This document shows positions 44,310 to 56,300 of a DNA stretch of 64,000 nucleotides, piece after piece. Numbering within the stretch: position 1 is the stretch's first letter; the number at the start of each line of letters is the position of its first letter. The translations under genes and the position numbers were made by a program. The notes beneath the pieces were generated by a model, which did no database searches, was not told where the DNA came from, and worked only from the letters and a program-made list of their open reading frames with translations. This stretch comes from Nematopogon swammerdamellus (taxonomy: Eukaryota; Arthropoda; Insecta; Lepidoptera; Adelidae). The DNA is taken from assembly GCA_946902875.1 (NCBI GenBank), contig OX336338.1, positions 11,151,971 to 11,215,970 of the forward strand, in the 5' to 3' direction.

Positions 44310-47300
44310 CTGCACTCACACACAATCAAATAACATTACCATACACATTAAACATAACAAATACATACAAGTCACTTTCTCAACGGAACACTCTCATGCC
44401 ATACAAAATGTCATCCGCTCCGTCTGTCGTCAATTTCATGAACCAAACCTAACCACTTAAGTGATTTAATAGTGAACGCGTCCAGATTAGCAGATAACAG
44501 AGAGCGTTCCAACTAAAAGTTCCCTTCGCCGTTATGTTGGCTCCACTGTCTATCTGTCAAAACAGCGTTGAGGGTTGCTATGTGTACAGATTTACCCGTT
44601 ATTGTCAGTATTTACCGTATTTTTTGTACGGTAAATACCGATTACATTATTAGGTAATATAATCTTCACAATCTGGCAGCACGAATTTAAGCACTGACAG
44701 TGACACTGACAGTGGAGCCAACATAACGGCGAAGGGAACTTTTAGTTGGAACGCTCTACAGTGTGTGAATTGAGAACACGTGAATGAAATCTTTGTTGAA
44801 GTGAATGAAATTTAAATGGATAATTTATGATGCACACTGATGTTAGGTTGAGTTGAATGACACGACGTGAACAGGAATAGAGAGAACAACCTGAACTATA
44901 TCACGGTATATTTAAAATAATTGGCACCGTTCATCCAGCAAGGCATACAGCCTTTTGCGTTGCGTCTTACTTGCTGCTTACTAGTTATCCTAATACTTTG
45001 TTCATGGTGGTGATCAATTTTTTATTTATTTTTTATTTCAATCAACATAATTGGCTGTGCCGAGGGAATGATGCAGTCAACAGAGCCAAAATCACCGCTC
45101 CTCGCGAAACCATGCTCAGTTAGGTGCCATGCCAGCTTATTTGCGGACTGTTGCCATAAACCAATTAAAATAGTTCACATTCCCTGATTATCGGGATACA
45201 GCTTTGTGAATTGAAGTTAAATACTTTAGTTTTTGGGTGTGTTTAAAAAAAAACCAAGGAGTCTTACAGTTGTCGCCAATGATGTGTTACATTTATTTAA
45301 ACTGTGTTTATAAAAGCACGGTTGACAGCTGCTGTTGACAAGCGCCAACTGTATAGGCCGCAACGAAGAATCATAATATACTCACGTGACTTCCCTAACA
45401 CATTTTAGCTTCATTCACAAAATTACTGCCCATACCAAGAGCTAATATGTTAGACATCAAAAAAGCTTACCGTAGATGGTGTGCCACTGGCCATCACACA
45501 GGATGTGCTTGCTGCCGAGTTTAAAGACAGCCTCGATGGGTCCCTTGCCGTTCTCAACGCGGAGGATGACCTCGTTGTCGACAATCTCCAAGATGAGGTA
45601 GTCCTTCCTGCCGTGCACGCTGACTAGGAGACCGCTGGGGTTGCGCGCCTTGATCTCCAGCTGAATTGACATGTCCGTCCCCACTCGGAAGTGTTCCAGC
45701 AGCTGCAAGCGCATATTGGAATATTCTTTACGTATTCATTAATCAAAGAACAAAATATAAAATATGAAATGCAAATCGAAGGACGACACAAAAGGCTCAT
45801 TGCTCAAGGTCTAAGTTGACGTCCAAAATTTAATTTTTATACTAGGATTGGTTGCCAACGGTATTATTCTTCTGTGTAATCAGGAAAAGAAAGTTTCACT
45901 ACGAAATCTAAGAAAATAAAAAAATATGGTGTATGTGTGTCTTTCTGCAGATTTATGTTTACGATATACTAAAAAACTACAAAGGGTTGTCCAAAAATTA
46001 CGTAACACAATTTAAGGGAGGTTTACGGCTCAGCGATACGGTCCTGGTATGTGGGGGAGGGTAGGTCCAAATTTGTGAAAATTTGTCTTACGTAATTTGT
46101 GGAAGAGGTCAAAATTGCATGGCCATTATTCCATTAGATTCAGCAACTCATATATATCATAAAGCTATATACTTGGGGTACTGAGCAGTGGCTCTAATTG
46201 TGAGAGTAGTCAATGCTGCAATTCTGCCAGCCTCGTTGGCTCAGTGGTGCGGTCGGTCGACTGTCGGATCTGATTACACCTGGGCGTGGCCAGACCTTGG
46301 ATGGGTGACAGCCCGACCGTTGGAGGCTGACTGTCGTTCGATTCCATATAAAACTGTAGGTCCCTTATTGCCTAACTAGGTGGTAGAGTTTAACCCGCCT
46401 GGTTTGGTTTAACCTAACTACTTTGTCCTTTTCGAGCGAGAGACGAATCATCGACCAAAGTAAGCTGTCTATAATAGTAACAGCATAATGGAAAACAACA
46501 CAATCTGATTGGCCCCCCGTAACTTTGCTTTGGAGTAGATTAGATATGATTTATGTTTTTAATTTTAATTTATGTTTGTGTGGGGATGTCTATGTATGTG
46601 TGATTGAGAATTTGACTTTGTTCTACTGAAGATGTGTAAATTTGGAATCTACCACTAATTAATTATGTGCGATATTGCTTTTATTTTATTATTGTAATGA
46701 TATTTTAATTTTGGATTATTTTATACAATTTTTTTAATCTTTGACGTGTCCCGTAGTGGAACAATTTTATTTATATAAAATTGTATAAACCCACTCAACG
46801 GGAAATAAACGATTTTGACTTTGACTTTGACTTTGATATAGGATATAATTTTACCTTGATATATCCACCGGGGGGACGGAAGAATACTCCCGGTTCTTCG
46901 GTGCTTTGGCGGCAAGGCAACACATTGCTCTTAACGGTGATGTCAGTGAAAGGGAGGTTGTTCATTTTCAGGTCTTTCAAACAGCCCTCGAACGGAGAGT
47001 ATTCCCAGTTTCCAAATACCTGAAAGGAATACAAAATGTTGTCTACCTGTATTGTATCTGCAGTCTATCTGTACTGTATTACATCGATATATTAAACATC
47101 GAAATACTGCAGAGGTTTGAGAACCAGGTTCTCAGACTGGCGGTAACCGCACTATGGCTCACTCGCAACATGGAGGTTGACAAATACCTTGAAGTCCTAA
47201 CAACAGTAAAAGAAGAAATTGAAGAGGTTGGTCGAAGGGACAATGAAAATGTTTTGTGTTTTCCGTCCAGTTCAGTGTAGCCGGCACAACCAGAGGGAAG

Positions 47301-50300
47301 CACTGACATGGCAGCTAGTTCATCAAGGCGTTATGGGCTCATGTCACGTATGTGATGTAGCCAATCGTGTCAGTTTACATAAAAAAAAAAGAAAAAAAAA
47401 ACAATTGGAATAAATTATATGCACATGCAGGAGCTTCGTCCACATGGTACCTATGGTTCCAAGATAGATACCCATGTAGATATGAGTACATTTCTCATCT
47501 CATCAAGCATTAAGCTGAGCTAGCTGGCTCAATTTTTTATCTATGTAATAGTCCTACATTTTATTCTTAAAAGATTTAACTTTTTTTAAGGGCTTTATAT
47601 GTCACATATTGAGAGTAGTGGAAGAGACATGGAAGGGGAGGTAAGAGTAATAGAGACCGCACAACAGCAAAACTCTGGCAGCTTCCTTTTCTTAGTCCAC
47701 TCCATAGCTCCATTTATTCCTCTAGCTAAAAAGTGATCTGTTCTACACAGCATTCGTAATTTTGTTTCTTTCTAATATTTATCAGGACGTAGATGCTGAA
47801 CTGACCACTGTATTCTTGATGTCGGTGTAGTTGGAGAGGCCGCCGAAGTAGAAGGGCTTCTGTAGGACGGCGGGGCCGCTGCCGCACAGGCTGCTCGTCT
47901 CACCGACCAGCACGTCGTCCACAGACAACTTGGCGCGGCCGTCCTCTAAGCTGAGAGTCGCCTGGTGCCACGAGCCATCGTTGTACACCTTCGGTGCCAA
48001 CACTTTGTAGTCTTCCGCGCCACAGTTGAAGAACACATGGAGCTGGCAACATCATCATCAATATGTTATCATCTGCATCACCAACTCTATGTATGATTGG
48101 TAAATTCCACCTTCCTGTTGTCTAAAATCTTAAGTACGACTAAGGGGGAACGACACAGTGTCTTAAAAGCTCATTACTGCGATGACATCGATATCACCGT
48201 GGGATTTCGGGGTGAATACATTTTAATTTATCCTGTGATATACGTTGCGAGTGTTACTTTTGAATTTTGATACAAGTGTTTGGATTTTCGGGAGGATACA
48301 TTCCACAAAGGAAGAGACAAAGACAAAACAAGGCATAGAGGTAACTTAATTAATTTTAAATTGTATTCTCGTGCTGTGGTGAAATAAATAATTTATATCT
48401 ACTCTTATTATAAGAAAATAGTTAAAAAATTGGTTGTCTGTAAAGTCGGTTTACGGACGATAGTTTTACGTGATAACGTCATACAACCCTTGTTTCATGA
48501 ATATTCTAAATTTGAAATATTTTCCGACCGGCCAGATATTGTACGAGTAACCTCGTTTTAATTTCTGCGGCCCTGGTACTTTTATAAGCAGACGCTTAGG
48601 CCGATTGTGCCTCTCTATCGCTTGTTACGCGCTCTCGCTTGCACACACAGGCTCAGATGGACCGTGACGTGATATTCGTGCGTGCAGCCGGTGTTGCATC
48701 AATTTATAAGACGTTATCACGTCAAAAATATTTGTCAATGCACCTTTCCATCCCTCATGAGGAGTGCCACGAACTGGGTGAGCGAGGCATCCTTCGCGTA
48801 GAACATGAGACCGCCCGAGTGCTGGATGTTGAAGTTCATAGATAAGTCGTAGCCGGAACTCTGGCGGCCGGGCGGCCGACCGAACTCTATGCGGCTGTCG
48901 TATCTCGTGCCTGTTGGGCACGAGTCACTTTCAGGGTTCCATAGTAAAGCCAGACAACATGAACCGGGACTAAAGTTTCGCTACAATGTCCGTCCGTCTG
49001 TCTGTCAGAGACCTCTAGCTCCATAAACTTGTTCACTAATCTCAAGTGAGGGGCTGCGGAGCGGAGGACGGTGGGGCGGCCGTGGGGGATTTGGAAAGGG
49101 CGGGGGCGGGGGGGGGGGGGGGGGGAGATACATTTTTTACTTGGTTTAAAAAATAAGCAGGGTCAATTTATAGGTTTATTGCAGAGGGACATGTCGAAAA
49201 AGGTAGAGTAAATTGAACACATTAAGCGCACATACTCTAAAGTACTATGAGGTTTCTTGTCCGGTTCTTCCTCATGCCCGTTTGACACGATGCGAGTTCA
49301 CGCACGACAAATGCTTCTCGAACGCATTTACGCACCGTGTAGACAGTTCTCGCGAACTCTCGACGAACGCTTCGCGATAGCGAGTTTTCTCGTTCGAGAA
49401 GACGGCATGCTCCTCGTGCGTGAAACCTCGCATCGTGTCAACCAGGCATTAAGCAGCCTACTTAGGTTACTGAAATCAGAGGCAATATGGAGAGCGAGTT
49501 GTGCCTTAATTATGGTATATGCTCATACCACTTATTCATGCCCTTTACCATGTACCATAATGGCAGAGCATAAATACCATCAATTCATAACTAACTACAA
49601 TATATGTACAACGGATGCGTGGACCGAAGGCACTCATTGTACTAAGCATTGACTATACTGACTGTACTGTAAATATACATTCTATATTTTTAATTACAAG
49701 CTCAAGAGAGACAGAACAGGGCATGAGAATATGGTACGAATACCATAGCTATGGTACATGTGTAAACGCTGCCTCGATATTGCGAGTAATTGCAGGTACA
49801 AAATAAAAATATGAGGAGCCGCACTGTAGGTATATGCATGTGAGTCAATGAAATATTGATAAAGGTGTGTGTTCTTTATGTCGAAATAAATGTATGAATG
49901 TGAATAATACCAAAGCGGTATCCAGTCTCCGGCGAGCTCTGAGTGAAGGTTGGGTCGAAGCCGAGCGCGCAGCCTTCCTCCCCGACGGGCGGCGGCCGCT
50001 TGCTGGTGACGGCGGCCGCGGTGCTCGGCGCGCTCGGCGCGCTCGGCGTCGTCACTGCTACCGGTATCGGCGCCACTGTTAGTAGCTCTTCAGTGTAACA
50101 ACAACAAAAACAACAACATCTGTCAATATAATATTACATAGAAACTTTATTACACATACATACCTATATGGCGCTACTTTTTTAGGTGAGTTAGAATCAA
50201 AAAGATTTATTCAAAGAAACAAAACAATACCTAATATAAATGTAATTAAATCTAATTAAAATAACAAACTAAACTAACTTAAAAAAAAATTAAACGTAAA

Positions 50301-53300
50301 CATAAAAAAATTAATCAACTTATGTTAGTGCATGTTTGCTGAAGGTGGCTGCTGGTGTTGTGCGATAATTCACCTGTAATCTTGCAGCACAACACCGATT
50401 ACTCAGTGTATCCCGATTTGTCGAAATACATTGTGATGATAATATGTAGGCATGTACGAGTAGGCATGTTCGTTTCAAGTTTAGTTTTTATACTTATGTA
50501 TGTGAAATATTGCATAATGATAAGCTAAGTTTGTTGTTGGACTACTGGAAAAAGTTTATAATTTAATACTACTTACTCGTAACTGGGAAACAAGTAAAAG
50601 TAGATTGACAATATTTTCATTCACACCTGTGGTAGTTGGGACTTCAGGCAGCGGTGGTGGAGGTGGTTTGGCCTGCCCAACGTTTGTTTCTCCATACTCA
50701 CGGATAACACCTGGTTGGTTATCTGTTAAAACAAAGCATTTGATTTAATGAATGGTCCAACCAAATAGACAAAAGTTTATGTATTTAGGTACCTACGTAC
50801 AATGGATAAGTATGTAGAGCTTCATTTGCACATTGATACCTAGAAGGTTTGAAGCGTTCAACATAAGGTTTTAATGAAACCTAACATAGAGGGCTACAAG
50901 CCCACTCCTTGGAATGTAAGCCTTCCTGAGTCCTGTACTTGGCTGCTCTGGCTACATGGTACTGATGGAAATAACTAATTACTTTCTATGCCGTTTCGAC
51001 TGACTTTTGTTCACCAATGCGGACGGCTGAAGTAGCCCAGGTAGAGCATAAGATATAGAAAGGAATGGGCCTACAGGTTTTACGTGAGATTTATTTATTT
51101 ATTTAATTCTAACGAAATCAACAGCATTACATTTAAAATATAACTTAACATTATTTATACAAAAAACAAAGCAAATTATAGATTTCACTGATTAAAACCA
51201 AAATACAAATCCCCAACAATGGCCAGCATATACGCCGGGGCAATCACCCGTCAAAAGTTCGACCGCGCCCGGCATTGCCTAACTTCGGTGATTACTCACT
51301 AACGCACAGCACTACAGAGCTACCGAGAATGATATTTTAGACGTAACGGGGAAATTATAAACAGTGGAACAGGGATGCCAACAAACTGACGAATGTGTAG
51401 ACGATATAGTACCGAGTGCGACAACACCGCTGGTCGATGTGAGTTTGCCGCAGCGTCCGATGGTCGCGCCGCCGGAGCTGACGGCGGCGGCGAAGTTGAC
51501 CACCTGCCCGTTGATGGTCGCGTCGCCGAGGCAGCCGGCGAGCGGCTGCCGCGTCGCCGTCACGCCGGGCTTTATCATGTAGTCCGGCGGGCCGCCGCCC
51601 AGGAACAGCTCCCCGTTCACTATGTGCAGAGGCTGCGGCGCACTGTCCGTACTGCGCACACACATATATATAAGGTGTTTCGTTAGTCATGTCAATAACT
51701 TCGGGAGGGTTACATACGCACTCAAACAAACACTTTACGCAAAAAACATGACACGGACGTTGTAGGTGATGTAGCCAACCGTGTCAGTTTCCATAAAAAA
51801 AAAACACATGTTTATAGGAGCATTTTTTCTCCTAACAAAAAAATTAAATCAAATAAGTAGCTGTAAAAACCAATCATAGTGACCTTGTGACTCACTTACA
51901 ACAAACAGCTGTTCTGCGTTTGGAAGGTGTAGATCTAAGCTTACGATGGCTTCACCGAACATATCCGGGCCCATCGGCAGTAGAGAAGGGTGTTAATCGA
52001 GGACGGGACTAGCGAGTGGCCACTCTAAATTTCCCGCGCATGCTTCACGTTTCGGCTCGCGTCAAGCCCTCGTCAGCTAGTCTGCGTTGACTAGGACGCG
52101 GGGAAACCACCAGTCCCGCTCTCGACCTCCCTCTCTCTACCTATCCATATTCTGTAGGATGCTTCCAGTGACGTTTTCGAAGCTCTCTCCATATATGAGC
52201 TTAGCGTCGATCTTGGGAGCCCTAGATTCTTGAAGAGACTGTAGAGCGACTTCGCTGGTAGTCCTCTTGCTCCGACTTCCACAGCGAAGAGATCAGTCTT
52301 GAATCCGTTTCTCACAATCCGGTCTACTAAGTTGCAGTACTTGTTAAGTTTGATGTTGTGGTCCTTCGGTATGTTACTTTCCCATGGAACTGTAAGTTCA
52401 ACAAGTACTACATGCTTTGTCGCTTTTGAGAATATGAGTATATCCGGTCTTAATGCTGTGGTACAGATTTCCGAAGGCATTTGGTAATGCTTCTCATGTG
52501 TGTCCATCAACAATTCCCAATCCTTTGCTGCTCCCAAAATTGAAGAAGGTTTAGTCCTATCTTTGGGCAGCTTATTGGCTCCAGGTTTCACAAAGTTGAC
52601 CTTCTGGAAGCCGCTACTGGTTTGCCCTTTCCTGGTCCGTGCAATTGACAGGTTGATGGCCTCTCTGATGATTTGGAGGACTTTATCATGACGGTAGGAA
52701 TACTGGCCTCGCTCAAGTAGTATTTTGCATCCGCATAACAAATGTTTGGCCGTGCCTACGAACTCCTTACATGACGGGCATAGTCTATTTGTAGATTTCC
52801 CCCATCTAACTAGGTTACTCGGGTCGGGGAGAGTAAGCTGGAATGCATTTAAGTAGAACTTAAGCAGCTCAGGGGACCAGTTGTATATTATGGATTTCCA
52901 CTTCAATGCAGGAGGGATGCAGAAGTCACCCACTGTTAGCCAATCATTCTGCATTTCTAGGTTTAAGGCGTGAAGTTTGAAGCCTTGTTCCATGTCCTCC
53001 TGAGCAAAACCTTTCAGTATTTCTTTATCAGACTTTGCTGTTTCTATGCCCAATCCAGATCTATTGGTGCGTGTACCAACTTGGAATGATTTGTAGAAGT
53101 CGAGTCTCGATTCCAGTTCATCTGATAGTGATGTGTTGGGTAAGGCTTGAATAGCGCTATCATTGGAGTCTTTGAGTATACATCGTTTGGCTATTCTCGC
53201 CTTTTGATAAAATATCGACGGTTTCTTAATGTTCAGTCCAAAGTTATTGTGAGATCTGTATAGCGTTGACGAGTCAGCCGGGTGAGCCAGTCCAAACCAT

Positions 53301-56300
53301 GATTTCAGGAATCTGGTCACATACGAGTCTAATTTAGTCAGGTTTTGCTTTGTGAAGTCGTAGACGAGAAATGGCCATGAAAGTTTTGATGTCAGGTAGT
53401 TATCGTAAATCCATGCCTTTTGTGTACCCAGGAGGGGAAGATTGTCAGTTTGGCGGAGGCTCTCTTCGAAAAGTTGGACAATATCATCAGTAGGATGCTC
53501 CTTTCCTCTGCTGGTGATCCTTTAGCCCTAGAATTTGAAAGGAGCTTCATCAGCCACGGTTGCGATTGGTTTTCCGGCTACTGTCAGACCTGGATTGCTC
53601 GAGGTAAACTTTGAACCTTTCCTGGTTAAGCTCAAACAGTAGCACTTCGCTGGTTTTATCTTCATCCCTTTGGTCCATTCACAATAGTCATCTACCACCT
53701 TAAGAAGCGCCTGATTTTGTTTTGGATTGCGGGTTAACAGCGTAATATCATCCGCAAATGCCAGGATGGCCGCCATATATGTGTCTCCATATTTGAACCT
53801 GTATCCCCATTTGTTTTCTTTTACGACAAGCGTATCAATTAGAATGTTGATAACAATGTTAAATGTGACAGGAGAGAGGCAGCAACCCTGGAAAAGTCCT
53901 ATGCCGTAACGAATTTCCGGTATCTTCTCCGTTTCGCCTTTTACTTGTATTACAAAGGAAAGTTTTTTGTAGTAGGAGGCTATTATATTACAGATCAGAG
54001 GTGGCACATTATACCACTCTAGCGCCTTTAATAGTAACTCATGGCGCACCGAACCGAAGGCGTTTTCAAAGTCTAACCACGTGGCAGTTAATTGTCTCTC
54101 ATTCTTCCTTGTTCATATAGTACGGTCATTGACCCCGTACAATGCATGTTACCTACTGTTACGCACAGGTAAATGTTTAGGTAGCAAACATGTTTTGTTA
54201 AATTTCTCGAAAAGTAATGCTAAAAACATATAATTTTTTGCGTAACCTGTTTATTTGAGTGTGTATGTAACCCTCCCGAAATTATTGACATGACTAACGA
54301 AACACTTTATATATCCACAAATATACAGACCGTCACGCTCTATCCCACAATCAGCCGGGGTGAACAATCCGTGTTGTGCTGTAACAACTCGGCCGAGTTA
54401 CCTACTTACCCAACAACACTTACATAATGATCATCAATATTATTAGGACAACAAATGAAATTATATTCTTTATTCTGTACTTACATTATTAATATAAATA
54501 AATAAACGGACACTTGTTCATTATAGGTGTCACCAACAGCCTCCTATGCAGAGGTTGCATGGCAGAGGACGAAACAGCCGCCCACGTGCTTCTGGAGTGC
54601 CCCGTGGTGGCGGGAGAACGACTGCAGTATCTTAGGAATGTCGGAACTGCCCATGGAGTATGAAAGCGACCGAGAAGAGTGTTCTGCTTCATGAAAGAAC
54701 TCGGGTGGCTGGAGTAATACCACCTGGGTGCCAACGTCCAATGGACCGGCTTGAAGTCTCAGTACGAAGATTGTCATCAAACAAGTAATTAATATTGCAG
54801 GCCTGAGCTGACCTGAATGAGTCGAAGTCATCGATGACCATCTTGAGTGCGGAGAAGTTGTGCGTTGCCGTCACAACGTGCCACTGATCGTCATTGTAAG
54901 TGTTGGAGCCTGTGTCCAAGTTCTCCTTCCGACTTCGAAGCACCAATTTTCCTGAGAAAATAGTACAAATGATTATTTCATTTTACAGGCCATTTGGTGT
55001 CAAGTATTCAAACAGAATATAGCAATGTGGTAGGTAGTTATTGAAATTATGAGAAACACAAAAATATTGACTGCAAGCCAGTTTTTGTGACCCGTCCTAA
55101 TATATGGGTGGGCAAGAAATACATTTTTGAGGTGTCACAAGTGTAATGAACAGTACCCGGAAGTAAATAAATACTACTACACTACACTACATTACACTAC
55201 ACAACACTACACTACACCACACTTGACTGCATAGACACATTCCCACTAATCAGGGAGATAAATATGGCCAGACTATACAGGGTGGTCCAAAAATCGTGGA
55301 CCAAACGAAACAGGGAGGTAGAGGGGGTTATTTGCAGTAAAAAATCCCTCCATGACAGGGTCCTATCTTGAACTCCTTAAAAGTTTTGACTATTTTAGTC
55401 TTTTTTTAATAAAATTCCATAATTCGTAATAATAAGGCAATAAAAAAAAAAGTCAATAAAAAATGAAAAAAATTAATGGTCATTAATTGGTTCTAGAGGA
55501 TGTATCATCACTACAAAAATGTTTTTATAATAGTGAATATCATGATTTATGAATAATGGAATTTTATTCAATATTATTTAAGTGTTATGAAAAATTATTT
55601 CTATCTTTAGAACCTTACTGTGAAAAAAATATGTACTACTAAAACATGACCCCGTATGAAAATAACTTGCCTATTTAATGGCGATTAAAATAAGGTATAA
55701 CACACTGCTGTTTGTAGCAAAATTATTTTTTTATGTATTTTTTTTCATAGCAAAGACTAAATTAAGGTAAATCAGAGTATAGTAAAAAATTTTACTGTGA
55801 TGTTTTATTTCACATCAGCTCTTCGTAAAACGTTTTTCGATCGAATTTTAGAAAGAAAGAGATTGTCTCTTTTTCACACTAAGGAACTGAATGCGAAATT
55901 AACAATAACTCACTCGCTTGCTGCGTGGAATGCTTTTGTTTTTTCATCTTTTGTTTGCGTGCACCACAGTCGGCCGGCGGCGGCGGATGTCGCTTACCAA
56001 CCGGTTTAGTTACTCGCTATCTGCCTGTTACACCACACGTGATCTCTGTTACTCTACCCGACGAATTTCGCTATTACTTGGACCTTGTGTTGTGATCTAC
56101 CAAGTTGTGACCCACGCTTGCTATTACGGACTCTGTGATTTATTGCCTACCTGTGTGTGACCTGTGCTTCTTACCCATTTGGACTTTGTGTTGCTTGCTA
56201 CCGGACTTGGCTGGATATGGCCGATGTAAGACGAGTGGAGTATACCCAGCGTGAGTATGCAGAAATGCATTACCTGTATGGCTTTTGCGATGGAAATGCT

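Larger units (their letters stand above)
51930..54110 (-). mobile_element. RLE-type non-LTR retrotransposon, copy 2 (5' truncated)
   Basis: Nearly identical to copy 1 at 21449-24214 but starting later, at the [10 protein letters not shown] region. It has the FADDITLL core (~53745), the CPSCKEFVG knuckle (~52780) and the RPDILIF...VELTVPWE endonuclease with Pro-Asp intact (~52455-52390). Two nonsense changes near 53522-53530 (TTG to TAG and AAA to TAA relative to copy 1) split the protein. It is on the same strand as laminin, within its intron. Confidence 0.88.
51663..54312. mobile_element. TIR-bounded unit holding the second RLE copy
   Basis: GTGTTTCGTTAGTCATGTCAATAA at 51674 (through GGGAGGGTTACATACGCACTC) is matched inverted at about 54250-54310. 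Between the ~70-bp arms lies a SINE end (51757-51800), the RLE retrotransposon (51930-54110) and AT-rich sequence. The arms look like ends of a DNA transposon into which the retrotransposon fell. TA-rich flanks prevent fixing the target duplication. Confidence 0.6.

Noticed and set aside
44004..44460. Several frames of 92-140 codons on both strands
   Set aside because: Shadows of the last laminin exon; only the frame ending VGMCPTD fits the LG fold and splice phases.
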